From Ruminiclostridium hungatei (GTDB lineage: Bacteria > Bacillota > Clostridia > Acetivibrionales > DSM-1351): a stretch of 64,000 bases of DNA. This document shows positions 35,823-43,693 of this stretch, one piece after another (position 1 is the first letter of the stretch; every line of letters begins with the position of its first letter). The notes beneath the pieces were generated by a model. The model searched no databases and was not told the DNA's origin. It saw only the letters and a list, made by a program, of their open reading frames with translations. Made by a program: the position numbers and the translations under genes. The DNA lies in NCBI RefSeq assembly GCF_002051585.1, contig NZ_MZGX01000005.1, positions 62,001 to 126,000 of the forward strand, given 5' to 3'.

Positions 35823-36806
35823 ATGGTGAAATATGAATTACAGAATATTGTTCCTTACAACAAGGTATATTATATAGATTGTATCTGCCTGTCTTTCTTT
35901 ACTGCAGTAAGTTATTTCAACAGCAGTGTTTTCAGTTACATGGCTAATGATTATCTGGTATATAATCTGGGGAAAACTGCAAATGGCTTGTCTCTGAGTC
36001 TGGATAACCTGCAGATTCAATCGTTTGAAGAAATAACAAAGAATAACGGTATGGAAATTGAATACTGGAAGGGCTACTACAACGATATCGTTGATAGGGT
36101 AATTGACTCAATCTTAAAAGGATATATTATCATACTGACTGTTGACGGGTTTTACTATAAACATGCTTATCACGATTTATTCTATCAAAAAGAACATCAC
36201 GCATACCACATACTGGTATATGGGTTCGATACCGAAAGAAAAATTTTTAATACTGTTGAGGTCAATGGACTTGAATGGAATACAAGTAATTGCTGCTATA
36301 GGTATGAAATGAGTTTTCAGGATATGGTCCTGGGTCATGAGGGAATCATTAACCATGTACCGGGTGGGCCGACCTTGATGAAATTATCAAGGGATAGTTC
36401 CCGGAATATAATAAGTGACGATCCATATTCTTTTAAGGGTTTAATGATAGACAACATGAAATCACACAAACCCCAAATACTAGCAGGATTGCAAAATATT
36501 CTCACGCTTTCAGAGAATATAGGAGAATTTGATATACCCAAACCCACCGCTTTCAGTAATAAAGTCGCATCTTTGTCAAATCAGTATAAAATTAACAGCA
36601 TATTGGGAGAAGATCATAACTGCGGGCAGCTTTTTAAGGATATAATTGAGAGCTGGGTGGCCATTGAAGCCTTAATGTATATGAATGAATTTAAAGGGGT
36701 TTCTGAAAAGAAAAAGTTTGTTTCAAAGCTTGGCAGATTATATGAGCTGGAATGCAAGTTGTATGAAAACCTGTTCCCATTATTTGATAGAATCCAGCCT
36801 GTGTAA
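35823..36806 (+). CDS. BtrH-like papain-fold protein, stand-alone copy
   Basis: A 327-residue protein of the same family as 9061, 11890 and the tail of the synthetase. Cys20 opens the first helix, His126 and His129 form the HxxH motif, and the acidic position holds Glu146 where the others have Asp. The run AYHILVYGFD closely matches MHTLLVYGFD of the synthetase domain, so these two are the nearest relatives of the four. The C-terminal half is helical. It is the only copy with its own promoter and leader and is not paired with an A-PCP. Possible roles are product release, transfer to an acceptor such as an inositol derivative, or product hydrolysis. Confidence 0.65.
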   Translation: MVKYELQNIVPYNKVYYIDCICLSFFTAVSYFNSSVFSYMANDYLVYNLGKTANGLSLSLDNLQIQSFEEITKNNGMEIEYWKGYYNDIVDRVIDSILKGYIIILTVDGFYYKHAYHDLFYQKEHHAYHILVYGFDTERKIFNTVEVNGLEWNTSNCCYRYEMSFQDMVLGHEGIINHVPGGPTLMKLSRDSSRNIISDDPYSFKGLMIDNMKSHKPQILAGLQNILTLSENIGEFDIPKPTAFSNKVASLSNQYKINSILGEDHNCGQLFKDIIESWVAIEALMYMNEFKGVSEKKKFVSKLGRLYELECKLYENLFPLFDRIQPV

Positions 36807-36900
36807 ATATGAAGTTTTATTGAAGAACTTAATAATTAATATAACTTAATGCTGATATGTCGTAATTAACTATTTAAGGTTTTTTAAAGAGGAGAAAAGG

Positions 36901-38145
36901 ATGAGTCATAGTTGCGATGCAGTGTACAAACACCGATTGGGGACCAAAAGGTTAAAACTGGTGGGGACTGATGGTAATCCGCTGGGGAATACGGAAGTGG
37001 TCATCAAACAGAAAAAACATGAATTTCTTTTCGGATGTGGGGAGTTCAATTCCATAGCCTATGCTAACAATGAGCTTGATGAAAATGGCAGACTGAAAGC
37101 AGAAGATAAGTATAAAAAATTATTTGATTTGTTTAACTTTGTTACATTGCCATTTTATTGGGGTGATTTTGAAAATATAAAGGGCCGGCCCCACACCCAA
37201 AGGCTGAAAAAAACAGCCCAATGGTTGATTTCCAGAGGATGTGCTGTAAAGGGACATTGTCTATGCTGGCATAGCTATTCTGCACCATGGCTGCTGGATA
37301 TGAGCAACTCTCAAATCCTTTCAGCCCAGCTCCAACGTATAAGGCGGGAGTCGCGTGATTTTGCCGGATTAATTGATATATGGGACCTGATAAATGAAGT
37401 TGTAATCATGCCCATATATGATAGGTATGATAACGGAATAACACGTATTTGCAAGGATGTGGGACGTATACGCCTGGTGCGTGAAGTATTTGCGGCGGCA
37501 AAGGAAGCTAATCCGGATGCTGTGTTTTTGATAAATGATTTTTTTAATACAACTACCGATTCCTATGATGTATTAATTGAAGCCTGTCTGGAAGCAGGAA
37601 TTCCTATCGGTGCGATTGGAATCCAATCACATATGCATAAAGGATACTGGGGCGTTGAAAAGACGCTGAAAATCCTTGAGCGGTTCTCAACCTTCAATCT
37701 GCCTGTTCATTTCACAGAGAGTACGGTACTTTCAGGTCATCACATGCCCCAGGAGACAGATGATTTCAATGATTATGTGCCTGAAAAATGGCTATCCACC
37801 CCGGAGGGTGAGGAGCAACAGGCTAGAGAGACAATCCTGCATTACAAGACCCTCTTCGCACATCCTGCAGTAGAATCCATAACCTGGTGGGAATTTGCAG
37901 ACGGACAATGGCTTGGTGCACCATCGGGCCTTCTGACTTGTGAAAACAGGGTCAAGCCTGCTTATGAAGAGTTACATAAGCTTATAAAAGGTAAATGGTG
38001 GACTGGCCCGGAAGCTGCAATATCTGATGAAACAGGCTTAATTGAGTTTTCAGGCTTTCGTGGAGAGTATGAACTTAACTGCCATGGCAAGAAATATAGC
38101 TTCATATTGGACAAAAAAGGCGGGGAAACCGAGATTGTGGTATAA
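36901..38145 (+). CDS. Glycoside hydrolase family 10-like protein, cytoplasmic
   Basis: A 414-residue GH10 (endo-xylanase-like) barrel. Glu166 in WDLINE is the expected acid/base and Glu273 in VHFTES the expected nucleophile; CWHS and WWEFADGQW also fit. The N-terminal KRLKLVGTDGNP to FGCGEFN stretch is the usual lead-in domain of this family. There is no signal peptide, which is unusual for a xylanase and points to an intracellular substrate. Both catalytic glutamates are kept, so hydrolysis or transglycosylation of a glycosylated pathway intermediate is possible. It lies between a BtrH-like gene and an inositol phosphate synthase; its role in the pathway is not evident. Confidence 0.75.
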   Translation: MSHSCDAVYKHRLGTKRLKLVGTDGNPLGNTEVVIKQKKHEFLFGCGEFNSIAYANNELDENGRLKAEDKYKKLFDLFNFVTLPFYWGDFENIKGRPHTQRLKKTAQWLISRGCAVKGHCLCWHSYSAPWLLDMSNSQILSAQLQRIRRESRDFAGLIDIWDLINEVVIMPIYDRYDNGITRICKDVGRIRLVREVFAAAKEANPDAVFLINDFFNTTTDSYDVLIEACLEAGIPIGAIGIQSHMHKGYWGVEKTLKILERFSTFNLPVHFTESTVLSGHHMPQETDDFNDYVPEKWLSTPEGEEQQARETILHYKTLFAHPAVESITWWEFADGQWLGAPSGLLTCENRVKPAYEELHKLIKGKWWTGPEAAISDETGLIEFSGFRGEYELNCHGKKYSFILDKKGGETEIVV

Positions 38146-38249
38146 AATGCAACAAATCCCTGCTATATGGTGAATGTAAAAAAGTAATTTGGTTCAAGGG
38201 TTAGAAGAAGGCAATCTTGTGCCTTAAATTAAATGAAAGGAAGATAACG

Positions 38250-39431
38250 ATGAAAAAGCTGAAAATTTGCGTAATTGGTATTAAAGGAGGAATATCTACA
38301 GTTTTGATGTCAGGATTGTTTAGAAGTATTAAAAGAGGTGTTCCTGCCGGAGGCTTGCTCACGGATACGCCATTATTTTCCCAATGCTCCCTGCCTGATG
38401 TTGATACTTTTGAATTTGGTGGCTTTGATATCCGTCAGATAGATTTGTATGAATCTGCGCTTCAAAATGATCAGTTCAACGTATTAAGACTGGATACCGA
38501 ACCTGAAATCAAGGAATGGCTTAATTCCATACCCATATACAAAGGAGTGACTTTAAACTGTGGCAATGCCATATCGAATATAGCACAAAATGGGTTCACC
38601 CATAACCATAGCAATCTCCGTGAGGCGGTCAGCCAGGTATGCTCTGATCTTAATGATTTTCGTGGGAAGGACGATTGCGTGGTGGTGAATCTTTCATCTA
38701 CGGAAGAAAGATTTGTTCCCAGTGAAAGTCATTTGAGCCTTGAAGGTTTTGAAAAAGCTCTTGACAATAACGCTTCTGACATAACTCCAGGTCAGATTTA
38801 TGCTTACTCAGCAATAAAAGAAGGAATTCCATATGTGAACTTTACACCTTCAACCTGCGCAGATATTCCGGCTTTGGTTGAATTATCAAATTTAAAAAAG
38901 ATTCCACAGGCAGGCAAGGATGGAAAAACCGGAGAGACACTTGTCAAGACTGTATTATGCGACATGTTTTCAATAAGGAACTTGAATGTTGACATGTGGT
39001 ACGGGACAAATATACTTGGTAATCTTGATGGTAAAATTCTTGATAACAGTAATAATAAGTCTTCAAAAATCGAATCCAAGAAAAGTGTACTGAAGGGTTG
39101 CCTTGGGTATGAACCGGCAAGTGAAGTAAGGATTGACTACATGAAACCTATGGGAGATAACAAGGTGGCTTGGGACTATATACTATTCAGTGGTTTTGGA
39201 GGTGCGAAAATGACCATGACATTTACCTGGCAAGGAATTGATTCCTTTCTGGCCGCTCCTTTGGTTGTAGACCTGGTCAGGTTAATACATCTGGCTTCAA
39301 AAAAGGGATTTTATGGCATCCAAAATCAGTTTGCAGTATTTTTCAAGTCTCCTCTCAACTCTGATGTAAATAGTCTGGTCAGGCAATACGACATTCTGAA
39401 GGAATGGGTGGAAAAATTGAAGGAAGCCTGA
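38250..39431 (+). CDS. myo-Inositol-1-phosphate synthase family
   Basis: A 393-residue protein; ATG at 38250 has AAGGAAG upstream, whereas the in-frame TTG at 38217 has none. ICVIGIKGGIST is the NAD-binding opening, VVVNLSSTEERF and YVNFTPSTCAD are the family's signature strands, and GKDGKTGETLVKT matches the catalytic loop of MIPS enzymes. It would convert glucose 6-phosphate to inositol 1-phosphate. Inositol is rare in Clostridia, so its place at the end of a peptide cluster suggests an inositol-like or related carbocyclic moiety in the product, or an inositol acceptor. A terminator follows at 39505. Confidence 0.8.
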   Translation: MKKLKICVIGIKGGISTVLMSGLFRSIKRGVPAGGLLTDTPLFSQCSLPDVDTFEFGGFDIRQIDLYESALQNDQFNVLRLDTEPEIKEWLNSIPIYKGVTLNCGNAISNIAQNGFTHNHSNLREAVSQVCSDLNDFRGKDDCVVVNLSSTEERFVPSESHLSLEGFEKALDNNASDITPGQIYAYSAIKEGIPYVNFTPSTCADIPALVELSNLKKIPQAGKDGKTGETLVKTVLCDMFSIRNLNVDMWYGTNILGNLDGKILDNSNNKSSKIESKKSVLKGCLGYEPASEVRIDYMKPMGDNKVAWDYILFSGFGGAKMTMTFTWQGIDSFLAAPLVVDLVRLIHLASKKGFYGIQNQFAVFFKSPLNSDVNSLVRQYDILKEWVEKLKEA

Positions 39432-39504
39432 GCTTACCCCCGGATTTCTTTAGGATACATACTGAATATATTGGGTTTATGTTATATTAAATAAAGAGGT
39501 GCTT

Positions 39505-39549
39505 AAGCCTTTGCAGCCGTTCAGATAACTTGGTTGCAAAGGCTTTTTT
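39505..39549 (+). terminator. Strong intrinsic terminator after inositol synthase
   Basis: AAGCCTTTGCA (39505-39515) pairs perfectly over 11 bases with TGCAAAGGCTT (39535-39545), followed by a T run. It probably ends the cluster transcript. Another 7-bp hairpin, TTCCCAC/GTGGGAA, lies at about 39595-39619 in the leader of the next gene. Confidence 0.85.
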
Positions 39550-39700
39550 AAAGCGATTTTTTGATTTCTCCGGAAGCAAAAAGGCTGCAGGTTTATTCCC
39601 ACTGATACTCCTTGTGGGAATTCGGTTGTAAAGCCCGGGGCAAATATTATATAATTCAAAGCATCAAGCTTTTATTTTCCAAAACGAGGAGCTGAAAATA

Positions 39701-40252
39701 TTGAACAGGCACATTCACATTTTAGGTGCATCCGGCTCAGGAACTACCACACTTGCCGGAGAATTGAGCAAGCTGCTCGGTTATGAGCACTTTGATTCGG
39801 ATGACTACTTCTGGCTTCCTACCATACCTCCCTTCACTGAAAAGAGACCTGTTTCAGACAGAATCCAACTTCTTGAGAAGGATTTGAAAGGGGTGGATAG
39901 CTGGATTCTGTCCGGTTCCAACTGCGGATGGGGAGATTTTCTTATAAGCAGCTATGATCTGGTGGTTTTCCTGTATGTACCTCCGGAGATACGTATTAAA
40001 CGACTGATCCAGCGGGAGATTGAGAGGTATTCCATAGAGCGCATTTCACATGGAGGAGACCTGTATGAGAGTCATAAGGCATTTATTGAGTGGGCGGCAG
40101 CATATGATACCGCCGGCCTGGAAATGAGAAGCCTGGCCTTGCATAATGAGTGGCTGAAAAGGTTGAACTGCGGGGTAATCCGGCTTGAAGGGACTCAGAG
40201 TGTTGAAGAGAGAATAAGGGCAGTACTCAGAGAACTGGAGAGGCAAAAATGA
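39701..40252 (+). CDS. Small P-loop kinase, adenylate-kinase-like
   Basis: A 183-residue nucleoside/shikimate-kinase-like protein starting at TTG with GAGGAG upstream. The P-loop reads GASGSGTTT (residues 8-16) with Thr in place of the usual Lys of GKS/T, which is typical of some FlaR/topology-modulation-like proteins. The lid region IKRLIQREIERY follows. It may phosphorylate a small molecule or be a general nucleotide kinase. It sits after the terminator, so a link to the cluster is weak. Confidence 0.65.
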   Translation: MNRHIHILGASGSGTTTLAGELSKLLGYEHFDSDDYFWLPTIPPFTEKRPVSDRIQLLEKDLKGVDSWILSGSNCGWGDFLISSYDLVVFLYVPPEIRIKRLIQREIERYSIERISHGGDLYESHKAFIEWAAAYDTAGLEMRSLALHNEWLKRLNCGVIRLEGTQSVEERIRAVLRELERQK

Positions 40253-40380
40253 GCGAAAGAAGGATAGGATACTGCGTATTGCCCGTATTCCGACAAAATG
40301 CCTCACCCCTTGACCCGGAAATTATGTATTTTCCATCCTCTGTCACAAAAGAGGCCGCCTTCTTGCTGCTCACGTCATAG
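40249..40380 (+). CDS. Possible 43-residue small ORF
   Basis: The ATG overlaps the TGA of the kinase gene (ATGA), a common coupling signal, and opens a 43-codon frame ending at TAG 40378. There is no recognisable domain, and no conserved motif supports it. It may be a real coupled small protein, a remnant of a longer gene or chance. Confidence 0.25.
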   Translation: MSERRIGYCVLPVFRQNASPLDPEIMYFPSSVTKEAAFLLLTS

Positions 40381-40483
40381 ACATATACTTCCCGGCAGGA
40401 CAATTATAATCCAGTGTAACTATTTCGCAGAGTTTAAAATATTGGTTCCAATACGAAATTAATACATCAATAAATTATTTACC

Positions 40484-40523
40484 ATATATCCATTTTACAG
40501 TGGAAACGGTAAAGTGGATATAT
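40484..40523. repeat. 15-bp inverted repeat before the RiPP operon promoter
   Basis: ATATATCCATTTTAC (40484-40498) and GTAAAGTGGATATAT (40509-40523) are complementary apart from one G-T pair, with a 10-base loop. No T-run follows. It lies about 90 bases upstream of the promoter at 40612 and could be an operator or a terminator of an upstream transcript. The remainder of 40381-40610 is AT-rich and shows no gene. Confidence 0.5.
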
Positions 40524-40611
40524 ATCTTGATATAAAAAAACCTGACATTTATTGAATCAAAGTAAATCACAAATTCAACACAAAATTTACAAATATTTTC
40601 CAAAAAACCAC

Positions 40612-40639
40612 TTGAAAATGGTTATATAAGTGCTATTAT
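40612..40639 (+). promoter_or_regulatory. Extended -10 promoter of the radical SAM operon
   Basis: TTGAAA (40612-40617), 16-base spacer, TATTAT (40634-40639) with the extended TGC just upstream. It lies about 120 bases before the gene at 40761, whose ribosome binding site is AGGAGGA at 40746-40752. Confidence 0.55.
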
Positions 40640-40760
40640 TATATATAGTATCAATTTCATAAAATTACATATTTACCAAAATTATGAAATAGGTCGGATG
40701 TTCATATACAAGAAGAGAATACTCCTACGCACCCATTAAAGCAAGAGGAGGACAGACAAC

Positions 40761-42182
40761 ATGGTTACCGGCATATGTATGAATGATTATCTGATTTTAC
40801 GTGATGACATTAAAATCGAGGTTGAAGATAATTTGATTAAGATTAAAGCAACTCCGATTTATGGTAATGAGGATACGCTGGTCTTTATCTCAAAGCCCCA
40901 GGCGGTAATTCTATTGTTATTTGACGGCACATCCAGCGTGGGTGAAATATGTGAAAAGGTAGCCCGCCTGTTCAATACCGACCAGGAGAAGGGTGAGTAT
41001 ACCATTGTCAAAACCCTTGAGCTGTTCGGCTCACTGCTTGCACCTCTGAACGGAGGTATTCCCAAAAACAATTTAAATTTAATCAAGGCTATAATCAGCA
41101 ATTCCAACATACGGCTGCCCAGGCAAGAGAGCCTGGAAATCGAGAGAAAACCACAGGAATTGATATTGTTTCTGACAGATGATTGCTCTTCAAGATGCAT
41201 TTACTGCTATATGGATTCACAGGCAGCGGATGCTTTCAAGGATAGCGGCAAAGTTCTCACCTTACCGGAAATATGCAAAATCGCTTCCCAGGCAAGGGAT
41301 TTTGGAATACGCCAGGTTCAGCTCACCGGAGGAGAACCGTTTTTGCACCGGAATATCCTCGAAATCATTGAAATATTTATAAAAGAGGGCTTTAAGGTAA
41401 GCATATCAACCAAAAAGCCCTTCGAGGAGGCGTTTGCACAAAAATTAAAAGCAGCCGGCCTCACCGAGCTGCAAATCAGCCTGGATACCCTCAAGCCACA
41501 AACCTATGAGAGGCTTGTAGGAATACCCTCCAAAAATCTTGATAACACCTTGAAAAGCATAAAATATATTATAGAGCAGGGAATATCCTGCAAGATAAAA
41601 ACCACAGTCACTTCTCTCAATATAAAAGAGGTGCCGGAAGTTATTGAATACCTGTTTTCAGCAGGCTGTGAAAGCTTTGAGCTCCAGGCCTATTTTAAAG
41701 GCCACAGGCATGATGCAGCGCTTTATCCCGAAATAGAAGACTATGAGCGCCTTTTGGAAGGTGTCAATCAGTTAAGGGACAGGCATAAAGGCATAAATAT
41801 TATTGAGGGCTTTGATCCCGAGTATGTAAGAGGCTCGGAAAAGTTCCGCAAGGTAACCCGTATGGATTGCCTGGCAGGAAAAAGCTCTGTGGTCATATAC
41901 AGCGACGGCAGCTATGGCTATTGCGGGCATTCCTCCCACAGACTGCTGCGGTTTGGCAATTTCCGTGAAATGAGCCTTGCAGAGAGCTGGAACTGCCAGG
42001 AGCTTAAAAGCTTTATCAATCCGGACAGAAAGCTGTATGCCGGAACCCGGTGCGGCAACTGTGCTGATTTTGAAGCCTGCAATCTTAAGCGCTGTTATGT
42101 CAGAACCATAATTCACTTCAACAGCTTATATGAAATGGACCCAATGTGCCATCTTAGTGAAATCAACTACAGTACGACCTGA
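40761..42182 (+). CDS. Radical SAM/SPASM peptide maturase with PqqD-like N-terminus
   Basis: A 473-residue enzyme. Residues about 5-110 look like a PqqD-type peptide recognition element. The radical SAM cluster is CSSRCIYC (Cys142, Cys146, Cys149), with TGGEPFL at about 190. The C-terminal Cys-rich SPASM region holds DCLAGKSS, YCGHSS, CGNCADFEAC and KRCY and would bind auxiliary clusters. It belongs to the operon with a second radical SAM protein, a small Cys-rich peptide, an M16 peptidase and an exporter, the usual set for sactipeptide-like RiPPs. It probably cross-links or otherwise modifies the peptide encoded at 43466. Confidence 0.85.
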   Translation: MVTGICMNDYLILRDDIKIEVEDNLIKIKATPIYGNEDTLVFISKPQAVILLLFDGTSSVGEICEKVARLFNTDQEKGEYTIVKTLELFGSLLAPLNGGIPKNNLNLIKAIISNSNIRLPRQESLEIERKPQELILFLTDDCSSRCIYCYMDSQAADAFKDSGKVLTLPEICKIASQARDFGIRQVQLTGGEPFLHRNILEIIEIFIKEGFKVSISTKKPFEEAFAQKLKAAGLTELQISLDTLKPQTYERLVGIPSKNLDNTLKSIKYIIEQGISCKIKTTVTSLNIKEVPEVIEYLFSAGCESFELQAYFKGHRHDAALYPEIEDYERLLEGVNQLRDRHKGINIIEGFDPEYVRGSEKFRKVTRMDCLAGKSSVVIYSDGSYGYCGHSSHRLLRFGNFREMSLAESWNCQELKSFINPDRKLYAGTRCGNCADFEACNLKRCYVRTIIHFNSLYEMDPMCHLSEINYSTT

Positions 42183-42227
42183 AAATACAGGTTTTGGGAA
42201 TAAAAGTTTTATATGAGGGGTGGTCGG

Positions 42228-43433
42228 ATGGATAATTATATTGGCCTGTCTCCATTATGCAGCGCATATATGCATGGGGGATTAATAACCTTGGAGAACT
42301 ATCTTACCGAGTCGTGCAGGTACGTGGCTCCCAAGCTGGGAATTGTATTGTGCCTTATGAAGGAGTGCATCAGAGTGGATGAGCTGGCTTCCCGGCTGAG
42401 TTATGTTTCCAACTGCGACAGAACTGTTTCTGAAAAAATAATTGAAACGGCTGCTGCTGAATTAAAAGGCTATGTTGTTTACGAGGAAAAGCAATTTTCC
42501 ACGGGCAGAATAGAGCTTGAAATAAAAGATGTTCTCAAGGCTAAAAGCCTGGAGGTGCAAAATCTCAAACCTTCATTCCCGGAGGAAATCATCTTTAACG
42601 TGACAAATAAATGCTTCAGAAGATGCATATATTGCGAGGTTTCGGCAGAATACAGCTTGTCCGGAGACCTTGAGGAGAACAACTTTTTCGACTCGGAGGA
42701 AAATATTCTTAAAATAATCCATGAATTCAGTGAAGAGCTCCGGCCCAGAATTGTTTCCGTGCTTGGAGGAGAGCCCTTGCTCCATCCCAGGCTTCCTTTC
42801 ATTGTGAAAAAGCTCAGGGAAAAAAATGTCCGCATAAACATTTCCACAAAGGGGACAGGCAGGTATGAAGTCCTTGAAGAGGTATTGGAGGCCGGAGCCC
42901 ATGAGATAAGCTTCAGCCTGGATTCCACAGACAGGGCCATAGTTAATGACATGGTGGGAAGCAAAACGGCATATGATGAAATAATGAGCTGCATTGAAAT
43001 TGCCAAAGGCTATGATACCGAGCTTTCAGTGACTTCCATTCTCACCTCTGCCAACTTCCGTGAAATCCCCCGGCTTATAGAATTCTGCCTGCAAAACAAT
43101 ATGAATCATATCCATTTCATCGCCGTGAGGCCCCAGGGCCGCTGCAGCGGTAAACTGGCCATCTCCGCTGAGCAGAAGGTGGAAATATACAGGTGTCTTT
43201 CAAAGGCAAGGGAGCAATGCCGGGGGGCTTTAAAAATACTTTATACCTTCAATCAGGATAACTGCAGCGATGGAATATGTGACGGCTGCATGAACAAAAT
43301 CAAAAGAATCGCCGTCAGACCTGACGGGCAGTTGATGTCCTGTGACGGGAGAGTGTGCGGCAATGCTTTAAGGGATTCTATCAGCGGCGTTTGGAATTCG
43401 GATATGTTTGCTTATAATATTTCAAGCTTGTAA
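42228..43433 (+). CDS. Second radical SAM/SPASM peptide maturase
   Basis: A 401-residue protein; ATG at 42228 is preferred to 42213 because GGGGTGGT precedes it. N-terminal residues 1-110 form a small recognition-like domain. The radical SAM motif is CFRRCIYC (Cys129, Cys133, Cys136), with LGGEPLLHP near 185. A C-terminal Cys set (CSDGICDGC, SCDGRVC) indicates a short SPASM domain. It is related to but clearly diverged from its neighbour, so the two may act in sequence or as a heterodimer on the same precursor. Confidence 0.85.
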   Translation: MDNYIGLSPLCSAYMHGGLITLENYLTESCRYVAPKLGIVLCLMKECIRVDELASRLSYVSNCDRTVSEKIIETAAAELKGYVVYEEKQFSTGRIELEIKDVLKAKSLEVQNLKPSFPEEIIFNVTNKCFRRCIYCEVSAEYSLSGDLEENNFFDSEENILKIIHEFSEELRPRIVSVLGGEPLLHPRLPFIVKKLREKNVRINISTKGTGRYEVLEEVLEAGAHEISFSLDSTDRAIVNDMVGSKTAYDEIMSCIEIAKGYDTELSVTSILTSANFREIPRLIEFCLQNNMNHIHFIAVRPQGRCSGKLAISAEQKVEIYRCLSKAREQCRGALKILYTFNQDNCSDGICDGCMNKIKRIAVRPDGQLMSCDGRVCGNALRDSISGVWNSDMFAYNISSL

Positions 43434-43669
43434 AACCATGGCCTCTTATAGAAAGGAGAAAAACAATGATGGAGTTGAACGAAATAAAGTCAATGCTGGA
43501 AAGCAACAATGTAGAGTTAAGCGACCTGGATAATGTATTATCAGTAGCAATATGCAGTTCATGCTGTGCCGCATCAAGCGGTGGAAACACAAAACAGCAG
43601 CGCTAAGCAGCCTGGTCTTAAATTACTTAGAAACACAAGAATAATCTGAAAATAAGAGGCCGTGGTTTT
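43432..43669. repeat. 18-bp inverted repeat flanking the precursor peptide gene
   Basis: AAAACCATGGCCTCTTAT (43432-43449) and ATAAGAGGCCGTGGTTTT (43652-43669) are complementary in 17 of 18 positions, the odd pair being a G-U in RNA. They enclose the 46-codon gene exactly, including its ribosome binding site. In the mRNA they would close a stem around the precursor message. The right arm ends in T5. Confidence 0.7.
43466..43606 (+). CDS. Cys-rich RiPP precursor peptide, 46 residues
   Basis: A short gene starting ATGATG behind AAAGGAG. The first 29 residues are acidic and leader-like (MMELNEIKSMLESNNVELSD and onward) and the tail reads ICSSCCAASSGGNTKQQR, with Cys30, Cys33 and Cys34. Its place between two radical SAM/SPASM genes and an M16 peptidase gene makes it the likely substrate. 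The three clustered Cys could form thioether bonds to alpha or beta carbons of Ala, Ser or Asn residues. There is no double-glycine cleavage site, which fits removal of the leader by an M16 enzyme. No known precursor family was recognised. Confidence 0.7.
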   Translation: MMELNEIKSMLESNNVELSDLDNVLSVAICSSCCAASSGGNTKQQR

Positions 43670-43693
43670 TACTTACAAGAAGGAGCTTCAATT

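Noticed and set aside
36901-38145. Secreted plant-cell-wall xylanase
   Set aside because: No signal peptide, dockerin or carbohydrate-binding module; it lies in the peptide cluster.
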